Shown: piece by piece, positions 57,596-64,000 of the stretch
How positions within the stretch are numbered: position 1 is the stretch's first letter
Layout of the letters: every line of letters starts with the position of its first letter
Source: Micromonospora sp. NBC_01813
Lineage (GTDB): Bacteria > Actinomycetota > Actinomycetes > Mycobacteriales > Micromonosporaceae
Assembly: GCF_035917335.1 (NCBI RefSeq)
Contig: NZ_CP109067.1
Coordinates: forward strand, 560,501-624,500
DNA: 64,000 bases
Reading direction: 5' to 3'
Notes under the pieces: generated by a model
Database searches by the model: none
The model's input: the letters and a program-made list of their open reading frames with translations, nothing else
What the model was told of the DNA's origin: nothing
Made by a program: the position numbers and the translations under genes

Positions 57596-59488
57596 GTGTC
57601 CGACGGTCTGATCTTGTTTGGTCGAGCGGAGATACTCCGCCTCGTCCGGGAATGCACGTCATGGCCGTCGGCCGGGCGTCCGTTGCCAGTCCTGTTGCTT
57701 TTCGGCCCCGCTGGCGCTGGCAAGACCGCGACCCTGGAACTCGTGCATGAACTCACCGGTCAGCTGCACACCGCATATGTCGATGTGGCGGCCAGGGGGT
57801 TCGACTCGAGTGTCGAGATCATGACGGAGCTCGCGGCGCAGTTGAGTCTGGCCCGTCAAGATCTGAGTACGCTGCGGTTTCCCCGCTTCCTGCTGGGTCA
57901 GTTGACCCTGCAACTCGCGGCTCCCGACAATTCACCCCTGCCCGGCAAGCAGCAGATCCGGGATCTGCTGACCTCCCTCAAAGCGCGCAGGATGCCGCCG
58001 GACGTCCGAGACCTCGTCAGCAGGGCGGCCGATCTCGGCGTCAAATCCGCCGGGGCACCGGTGCCGGGCGGGACTGCGGACACCTTGCTGTCCGCAGTCG
58101 AAGCCGCTTTCAGCCGCCGGCGTACGAGCGGGGAGAAATGGTGGTCGGCCGCTGGCCGCCCCACGCCGGACGCCCTGCTGGAACTGCACCGGATGCACCA
58201 CCTCGGGGCACGCCATGAGCGCCAACAGGCGCAGGACAAGCTGATGCAGGCGTTCCTGGCGGATATGCGGGACAGTTACGCCGAGCGTCTCCTGCGCACG
58301 CAGGGCCACGTGGCGAGTCCGGTGCTGCTGGACGACGTCCACACCGCCGCCGGTCAGATGTTCCTGGACCTGCTGACCCGGGCCCGGAACCAGCATCCGG
58401 ACCTGGTCGATCCCCTTCTGGTGGTGGCCACCAGTGGCAGGACGCTGCGGGACATCGAGCGGCCGAGCGCGACGGAGCCCAGGCATCTCCTGAACTATGC
58501 GGCATGGCGGAGCCGATGGACACCGGACGAGGCGTCGACCTGGTACTTCCCGGTCCGGCTGCGGGACCTCAGCGGGGACGAATCGATCCGATGGGCCCGC
58601 GAGCAGGGCGTGTATGACAGGTGGACGGTCACTGCGGTGCACCGGCTGACCGGCGGGCACCCGCTCGGCACTGCCGAGCTGCTCGCCGCCAGTGTCGGCG
58701 TCGGTCAGGAAAGGACCGTCGGTGCCGACCAGATGCGGATCAGCGGGCTGGGCGTGCGGCGCGGTGAGGGTGGGATCGCCGAGGACAGTCTCTTGTCCGA
58801 GCTGCTGGCCGACCTTCCAGCGGAGTTCCACGACCAGTTGGTCACCTGCTCGGCGAGCCGGAGCCTGACCTCCACCGAAATCCAGGCCGCGCTGGGCGAT
58901 GTCTCCATTCACGCGGCGGACCACCTGCGGGTCCTGCTCGAACATCGGCTGTGGCTCGATCCGGGTGCGGCGATCCCGGTGCACCCGCTGCTGAGCCGAC
59001 TGCTGCACCTGCATCTGCAGTCACGGCCGGATGACCACCCGGACAGCTGGGTGACGGTGCACACCCGGCTCCGCAAGCACTGCCTCGACGTCGGCGACAC
59101 CATCGGATCACTTCACCACAGCCTGGCCCTGGGTGAGGTGCGGCAGGTCGCCCACCATCTTGAGCAGTCGCTCGACAGCGACGGCGACTGGCTCTTCTCG
59201 CTCACGCAGGTCACCGCCGCGCCCAACCGGCTGGCGAAGACCGGCGATATCTCCCCCCGAGCGGTCGTCCCCTGGGCGTCGGACGTCGAGCGGCGTGCCG
59301 GCACCGTCGCCCTGCTCGTCGCCGGGCTCTGGATCCAGTCCGACCCACTGACGGCGAGCCAGCCGGTGCTGCTACGCAGCACCGCATACCAGTTCACCGA
59401 ACTCGCCAGCCTCGTGCCGAGGCTGGCGGACGACATGTTCGCGATGGCCGAAGAATGCCGCCGGGAGGCGTACACCTATGACGCATGA
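57596..59488 (+). CDS. P-loop ATPase (STAND-like), paired with a solute-binding protein
   Basis: A 630-aa ATPase from the GTG at 57596. Walker A is GPAGAGKT at 37-44 and the Walker B-like strand is PVLLDDVHTA. A helical C-terminal half with HRLTGGHPLGTAELL and LHHSLALGEVRQVAHHLEQS looks like a STAND/AAA lid plus helical repeats. No membrane segment. It overlaps the next gene by 11 bases, so the two are made together. The function is unknown; the closest general match is to conserved actinobacterial ATP-binding proteins encoded beside solute-binding proteins. Confidence 0.75.
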   Translation: MSDGLILFGRAEILRLVRECTSWPSAGRPLPVLLLFGPAGAGKTATLELVHELTGQLHTAYVDVAARGFDSSVEIMTELAAQLSLARQDLSTLRFPRFLLGQLTLQLAAPDNSPLPGKQQIRDLLTSLKARRMPPDVRDLVSRAADLGVKSAGAPVPGGTADTLLSAVEAAFSRRRTSGEKWWSAAGRPTPDALLELHRMHHLGARHERQQAQDKLMQAFLADMRDSYAERLLRTQGHVASPVLLDDVHTAAGQMFLDLLTRARNQHPDLVDPLLVVATSGRTLRDIERPSATEPRHLLNYAAWRSRWTPDEASTWYFPVRLRDLSGDESIRWAREQGVYDRWTVTAVHRLTGGHPLGTAELLAASVGVGQERTVGADQMRISGLGVRRGEGGIAEDSLLSELLADLPAEFHDQLVTCSASRSLTSTEIQAALGDVSIHAADHLRVLLEHRLWLDPGAAIPVHPLLSRLLHLHLQSRPDDHPDSWVTVHTRLRKHCLDVGDTIGSLHHSLALGEVRQVAHHLEQSLDSDGDWLFSLTQVTAAPNRLAKTGDISPRAVVPWASDVERRAGTVALLVAGLWIQSDPLTASQPVLLRSTAYQFTELASLVPRLADDMFAMAEECRREAYTYDA

Positions 59489-61025
59489 TCCGATCGAGCC
59501 GACCAGTCCGTGGTGGCGGCGGCGGCTGCCCGGTGCGCTCGCCGCCCTGCTGGTGGCCGGCGTCGTCGTCGCCGGCACCTTGTTCTACCTGGACGGCCGG
59601 GACACCTGCGGCGACGGCGTGACCAGGTTCGGCGACACCGAGGAGTGCGTCGGGATCACCGACGGCGCTTTCCACTTCGAGCTCGATGGCCCCGACGGGC
59701 AGGCCGCGGCTCTGCAGAAGGTGCTGGAGCTGATCGGCGAGGCGAACCACAATGTCAGGGAGAGCGGCCAGGCCTGGTTCAGCGTGGCGTTCGTGCTGCC
59801 GATGCCGTGGGGAGATCAGGGGGACTATCCCGCCGTCACCGTGGTTCACCAACTGTACGGCGCGTACGCCGCGCAACTGCAGGCAAATGAGCGCAACGAG
59901 CTGAAGGCGCGCCTGCTGGTGGCGAACATCGGGCACGACGGCGTCGCGTGGGAGCAGGTCGCGGAAGACCTGATCAAGCGACGCGCTGCCGACCACCTCG
60001 CGGCGGTTGCCGGGCTGGGCCCGAGTCTGGAAGCCACGCAGCAGTTCGCCGCCCGGCTGTCAGCAGCCAGGATTCCCATGGTGGGGGCGTCCATCACCGC
60101 CGATGACCTCAACGGCAAGAACTATCCGAACCTCTACCGGGTGTCGCCGACCAACGCCGATGAGGTGGCTGTCGGCCTGCGGTATCTCCAAGATTCCGGG
60201 CATCCGGTGGAGGCCAACGCATACCTGCTGACGGTCGGTGGTGCGGACGACACCTACGTCGAGGCACTGAAGGGGGCCTTCCGCTCGACTTTCCAGGACG
60301 GCTTCTCCGCGCGGACCATCGATCCGGACGAGACCGGTCACCACCAGGCACTCGAAGGGTTGGCCGGTGACATCTGCGCTCCTGGTCCGCCGGTGATCGC
60401 CTACTTCGCCGGCCGGTCCGTCTCGTTGCGGATCTTCCTGACCGCTCTCGGGGACCAGTGCTCGCGGGATCACTCGGTGACCGTCCTGTCCGGCGACGAC
60501 GCCAGTGCACTGGTCGGGCAGACCGGCCCCGAGCAGACCGTGGCGCTCCACGGAAAGGCGATCCGGCTCCTCTACACCGGGCTGACTCATCCGGAGCAGT
60601 GGACGACGGAGCCGGTGGAACTGCGCAAGCTCCGGGAAACCCTCACCGACATGACGGACGGCACCGCACCGGATCTCGCCGACGGGGGGACCATCATGGC
60701 GTACGACGCGGTCATGGTGGCCGTCCGTGCTCTCCTCAACGTCGCACCGTCGAAGGACGCGCTGGACAAGCTTGATTCGCTCAGGAACGGGTTCGCGCAG
60801 ATCAACAACGATTCCCCGTACTGCGGTGCGTCCGGCCCGATCGCGTTGGAGGCGACCCGACCCGAAGCAGCCGGCAACACCGTGAACAAACCCATCCCCG
60901 TCATCGAGATCACGCCGACCGGGGTCGGGCAGGTCCGGGCATTGCTGTCCCCCACGGAGCCGGCCAGCGGCGGTGTCTCGTGGGTGGGCAGATGCGGAGC
61001 GCAGCAAGGCAGGAACCAACGGTAG
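59478..61025 (+). CDS. Membrane-anchored branched-chain-amino-acid-type binding protein
   Basis: A 515-aa protein. One membrane helix (about 16-41, LPGALAALLVAGVVVAGT) with a basic residue run before it, then a periplasmic-binding fold of the LivJ type: ARIPMVGASITADDLNG, LYRVSPTNADEVAVGLRYL, VIAYFAGRSVSLRIFL and GTIMAYDAVMVAVRALLN. No lipobox is seen, so it is held by the helix, not as a lipoprotein. No permease gene adjoins. Four Cys residues may pair. It may be a sensor instead of a transporter part. Confidence 0.82.
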   Translation: MTHDPIEPTSPWWRRRLPGALAALLVAGVVVAGTLFYLDGRDTCGDGVTRFGDTEECVGITDGAFHFELDGPDGQAAALQKVLELIGEANHNVRESGQAWFSVAFVLPMPWGDQGDYPAVTVVHQLYGAYAAQLQANERNELKARLLVANIGHDGVAWEQVAEDLIKRRAADHLAAVAGLGPSLEATQQFAARLSAARIPMVGASITADDLNGKNYPNLYRVSPTNADEVAVGLRYLQDSGHPVEANAYLLTVGGADDTYVEALKGAFRSTFQDGFSARTIDPDETGHHQALEGLAGDICAPGPPVIAYFAGRSVSLRIFLTALGDQCSRDHSVTVLSGDDASALVGQTGPEQTVALHGKAIRLLYTGLTHPEQWTTEPVELRKLRETLTDMTDGTAPDLADGGTIMAYDAVMVAVRALLNVAPSKDALDKLDSLRNGFAQINNDSPYCGASGPIALEATRPEAAGNTVNKPIPVIEITPTGVGQVRALLSPTEPASGGVSWVGRCGAQQGRNQR

Positions 61026-61172
61026 GCCGGTCGTCGGTTCAGTCCCGCACTGCTTCACCGGGACCGCCAGTGCCGACCAGAGCACGATCGACGAGGGCAC
61101 AGTGACCGCGACTGACCGGATTCGCGGCGGTATCACGCAAAGCGAAGTGATGGTCGCAATTGGGTAACGCGG

Positions 61173-61178
61173 TAGGCT
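61173..61178 (+). promoter_or_regulatory. -10 box for the glycosyltransferase gene
   Basis: TAGGCT followed by 8 bases and the GTG at 61187. Confidence 0.45.
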
Positions 61179-61186
61179 GCCTGCCC

Positions 61187-62929
61187 GTGAGTCTTCTGCG
61201 CTGGCCTTCGCGAGCCCTCCCTCAGGACGCGCCCGTCGCTGCCGGTGGCGGTCCGACCGCGGCGGCGCGGGAATCGGGGTGGCTCGGGTGGCTGCGGCGC
61301 AACCAGCGCTGGTGGTATCCGCTGGTGGTGGTCGTGCTGCTGGCGCAGATGGCGTTCGCGATGGTAACCACCGCGGTCGCCCAGGCCCCGACCATCGACG
61401 AGCCGGTGTACGTGGGCGCGGCGGCGCTCTACTGGCAGGGCGGTGGCCTGCAGGTCAACCCGGAGCATCCGCCGCTCGGCAAGCTGATCATCGGGGCCGG
61501 TCTGGCGTTCGCCGAGCCACGCATCGATCCACAGTTTCAGGGGAACCAGACCGATCTCGGTCGGCACGTGCTGTACGAAGCGGGAAATGACGCCGATCTG
61601 TTGTTGCTGCTGGCCCGGCTGCCGATGATTCTGCTGACCCTCGGATTCGGCCTGGTGGTCCTCGCGTTCGCCCGTGACATCACCGGCCGGGCCGGTGCGC
61701 TGGTGGCCCTGACGCTGTACGCGTTCACCCCGGACGTCATCGCGCACGGTTCGCTGGCCGCCCTGGATGTGGCCACCGCCGGTTTCCTGCTGACCTCGAC
61801 CTGGCTGCTGTGGCGGGCCCGGCGGCGGCCGTGGGTCTACCTGCCGTTGGCCGGCCTGGCGCTCGGCGCGGCGCTGGCCACCAAGATGAGCGCGTTGGCG
61901 GCGGTCCCGGTGCTGCTGCCGCTGGCAGCCTGGTCGGTCTGGCACGCCCGGCCAGCCTGGCCGGCCCGGCCGTCGTCGCCCCGGACCCGGCGGTTCGCCG
62001 TCGCCGGTGGGGCCGCGACCGCGATCGGACTCCTCGCGTTGCTGACCGTGTGGGTCAGCTACCTCGTCGTCGACCCGCGACTGCAGACCGTGCCGCCTGG
62101 CTCGGTGCCGGCGATCGACGGGCTACGCGCAACAGTGGTCGACTGGCTGCCGTTTCCCGAGTCGTTCCGCGACGGTATGCGAATCCAGTTCGGCTTCGAG
62201 GACTGGAAATGGGGCGGGTACCTGTTCGGTGAGACGTACTCCGGCCACCGGTGGTACTACCTGCCGGCGGCGCTGCTGGTGAAGACGCCGCTCGGTGCGC
62301 TGGTGCTCTGGCTCGCCGGTGCGGTCGCGATGCTGGCGGTGCCCCGGCTGCGCCCGGCCGCCGCGTACCTGCTGCTGCCGGCGGGGGTGCTGCTGGCGGT
62401 GGCGATGACCGGATCCCGCGACCTGGGTGTGCGGTACGCGCTCTTCGTCCCGGTGTTCCTGGCCGTGGCGGCTGCCGCCCTGACGGCCGTACGGTGGCCG
62501 ACCGGTCGCGCCCGGCCCGCCCGGATCGCGGCGGTGACCCTGGTCGCGCTGGTCGCGATCAGCTCGGTGCGCGCATTCCCGTTCTATCTTCCGTACGCCA
62601 ACGAGGCGTTCGGCGGACCGGCCGGCACCTACCACCACCTGCACGACTCGAATGTGGACTGGGGGCAGGATCTGGAGCGGTTGGCGGACCGGCTGCGCCA
62701 GCGGTACCCGAACGAGCAGGTGTGGCTGGCGTACAAGGGCGCCGGCGTGCCGGAGTACTACGGCATCGTGGCGGCCGACCCGCGTGAGGTGCCACCGGCA
62801 CAGGTACGCGGCCTGCTGGTCGTCTCCAACACGTGGGTGGCGACGGCCGGCGGCGAGCTGCGCGAGCTGATCGACAGCAGTGAGCCGATCGGCCAGGTCG
62901 GTCACTCGATGACGATCTTCCGCCGCTGA
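61187..62929 (+). CDS. PMT/ArnT-type membrane glycosyltransferase
   Basis: A 580-aa integral membrane protein with about 11 hydrophobic segments. The first loop after the first helix holds an acidic pair region, PTIDEPVYVGAA, and an HPPLGKLIIG motif, as in dolichyl-phosphate-mannose or polyprenyl-phosphate-sugar transferases. The C-terminal soluble part has WGQDLERLADRLRQRY. It likely transfers a sugar from a lipid carrier to a protein or wall polymer. GTG 61187 is preferred over ATG 61160. Confidence 0.82.
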   Translation: MSLLRWPSRALPQDAPVAAGGGPTAAARESGWLGWLRRNQRWWYPLVVVVLLAQMAFAMVTTAVAQAPTIDEPVYVGAAALYWQGGGLQVNPEHPPLGKLIIGAGLAFAEPRIDPQFQGNQTDLGRHVLYEAGNDADLLLLLARLPMILLTLGFGLVVLAFARDITGRAGALVALTLYAFTPDVIAHGSLAALDVATAGFLLTSTWLLWRARRRPWVYLPLAGLALGAALATKMSALAAVPVLLPLAAWSVWHARPAWPARPSSPRTRRFAVAGGAATAIGLLALLTVWVSYLVVDPRLQTVPPGSVPAIDGLRATVVDWLPFPESFRDGMRIQFGFEDWKWGGYLFGETYSGHRWYYLPAALLVKTPLGALVLWLAGAVAMLAVPRLRPAAAYLLLPAGVLLAVAMTGSRDLGVRYALFVPVFLAVAAAALTAVRWPTGRARPARIAAVTLVALVAISSVRAFPFYLPYANEAFGGPAGTYHHLHDSNVDWGQDLERLADRLRQRYPNEQVWLAYKGAGVPEYYGIVAADPREVPPAQVRGLLVVSNTWVATAGGELRELIDSSEPIGQVGHSMTIFRR

Positions 62930-62972
62930 CCGCTGACCGCTGACCGCTGCGGCGAGCCCGCTTGGGCGCTGG

Positions 62973-64000
62973 TCAGGTCGCCGTACAGGTGATGTTGGTT
63001 GGTGGGTTGTTGGTCGCGCTGACGCTGGCGATAAATCCGAAGCTGGTGGAGCCGCCGGCGGGCAGTGACCCGTTGTAGGCGGCGTTGGTGACCCGCACGT
63101 TCGTGCCGCTCTGGGTGTGGGTGCCGCTCCAGAGCTGGGTGATGACCTGTCCGTTGGTGAAGGTCCAGGTGACGGCCCAGCCCTGGATCGGTGCGGTCCC
63201 GGCGGTCACCGTGACCTCGCCCTGGAAGCCGCCGGGCCACGAGCCGGTGACCGCGTACGTCGCCCGCGCCCCGGCGGACGGGGGCGGGCTGGTCGGGCCA
63301 GGGGTGGGCGAGAGGGACGGCGTCGGGGACACCGACGGCGTCGGGCTCGCCGACAGGGTCGGCGTCGGCGTCGGTGACGCACCGGGGCGGGTGAGCCGGT
63401 AGGTGCGTCCGGCACGGGCGGCGAACTGGACCACGTCGGTCTCGGGTCGGGTGGTGCCCGGTGTGCTGCCGTCGTCGACGTCGGCGAGGGTGAAGCCGCC
63501 GGTGAACAGCCGGGCCCGCAGCCGTACGGTGCCGTCGCGGTCGGCCCGCACGTGGAACTCGTCGGCCTGGCCGTCGCGCCACGCCATCGCGACCGTGTAG
63601 CCGCCCCGGCCCCGCAGCCCGGCCACCTGCCCGGTCGGCCAGGCGCTGGGTAGCGCCGGCAGCAGGTGCAACTCCCCGTTGTGGCTCTGCAGCAGCATCT
63701 CGGCGATGCCGGCGGTCGCTCCGAAGTTCCCGTCGATCTGGAACGGCGGGTGCAGGTCGAACATGTTCGGCGCCAGCCGGTCGGTGCGGACCAGGTCACG
63801 CATGAGTTTGTGGGACCGGGCGGCGTCCTCCAACCGGGCCCAGAAGTTGATTTTCCAGGCGAGTGACCAGCCGGTGCCGTCATCGCCCCGGATTTCCAGG
63901 GTCCGGCGCGCGGCCTCGAACAGGGTCGGCGTGCCCCGCCGGGTGATCTGGTTGCTGGGGTGCAGGCCGTAGAGGTGGGAGACGTGCCGGTGGTTGCGCT
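62973..64000 (-). CDS. GH95 alpha-L-fucosidase, C-terminal part, with CBM2
   Basis: The gene runs off the right end; only the 3' part is seen (about 342 codons). The GH95 catalytic signature is present in the first residues: HVSHLYGLHPSNQIT, GDDGTGWSLAWKINFWARL, then FQIDGNFGATAGIAEM. A beta-sandwich (LPALPSAWPTGQVAGLRGRG) follows, then a Ser/Thr/Pro linker (SPTPTPTLSASPTPSVSP) and a C-terminal CBM2 (TYAVTGSWPGGFQGEVTV to ITCTAT). Secreted fucose-removing enzyme acting on plant or host glycans. Confidence 0.9.
   Translation of the reverse strand, partial: RNHRHVSHLYGLHPSNQITRRGTPTLFEAARRTLEIRGDDGTGWSLAWKINFWARLEDAARSHKLMRDLVRTDRLAPNMFDLHPPFQIDGNFGATAGIAEMLLQSHNGELHLLPALPSAWPTGQVAGLRGRGGYTVAMAWRDGQADEFHVRADRDGTVRLRARLFTGGFTLADVDDGSTPGTTRPETDVVQFAARAGRTYRLTRPGASPTPTPTLSASPTPSVSPTPSLSPTPGPTSPPPSAGARATYAVTGSWPGGFQGEVTVTAGTAPIQGWAVTWTFTNGQVITQLWSGTHTQSGTNVRVTNAAYNGSLPAGGSTSFGFIASVSATNNPPTNITCTAT

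Noticed and set aside
1-64000. CRISPR array, tRNA, rRNA or transposase
   Set aside because: No regular short repeats with spacers, no cloverleaf, no ribosomal RNA stretch and no transposase or integrase motif were seen on reading both strands.

Overview
The window is high-GC DNA with dense, often overlapping genes, GTG and TTG starts, and many genes that start a few bases after a TANNNT box. The gene set (TrpE / Trp-associated membrane protein / TrpCBA / Lgt, GltBD, SigJ, SARP regulators, an Rv2466c-type mycothiol-linked oxidoreductase, many secreted CBM2 enzymes) points to an actinomycete, most likely of the Micromonosporaceae. It reads as chromosome: a housekeeping left end and a more accessory middle and right. 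I saw no rRNA, tRNA, CRISPR array, transposase or integrase.

1-16.2 kb is core metabolism: the end of hisI, trpE, a Trp-operon membrane protein, a small convergent gene, trpC-trpB-trpA, lgt, an FAD monooxygenase, a convergent GNAT protein, then gltB-gltD. 16.2-23.5 kb holds a secreted SGNH hydrolase, an FtsK/EccC-like tandem ATPase with a Pro-rich membrane partner, a small membrane protein, and a two-component pair whose response regulator carries an in-frame stop.

23.6-31 kb is an accessory region. A three-gene overlapping operon faces a tiny GntR regulator across a nested palindrome. Next come an ApeA-like HEPN anti-phage protein and, divergent from it, a protein that looks like a proteasome-type N-terminal-threonine hydrolase, both in visibly lower-GC DNA. 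A further three-gene operon follows, in which two proteins share a C-terminal helical domain. The HEPN / Ntn-hydrolase pair is my best candidate for an undescribed defence system.

31-41 kb carries an XRE-STAND-TPR regulator, a secreted S1 protease with CBM2, a PHP phosphoesterase, a SUKH protein, a GH114 enzyme, an HNH endonuclease, and ankyrin and leucine-rich-variant repeat proteins. 41-53 kb holds an Rv2466c-family protein, an APH-like kinase, a MOSC protein, a DHFR-like reductase divergent from SigJ, an NDH-2-like oxidoreductase, a three-gene cell-envelope protease operon, an unusual double-module sensor kinase with its LuxR regulator, an SDR and an XRE/MmyB regulator. 53-64 kb has a large SARP regulator divergent from a secreted protein, a P-loop ATPase overlapping a membrane-anchored solute-binding protein, a PMT-type glycosyltransferase and the 3' part of a GH95 fucosidase with CBM2.
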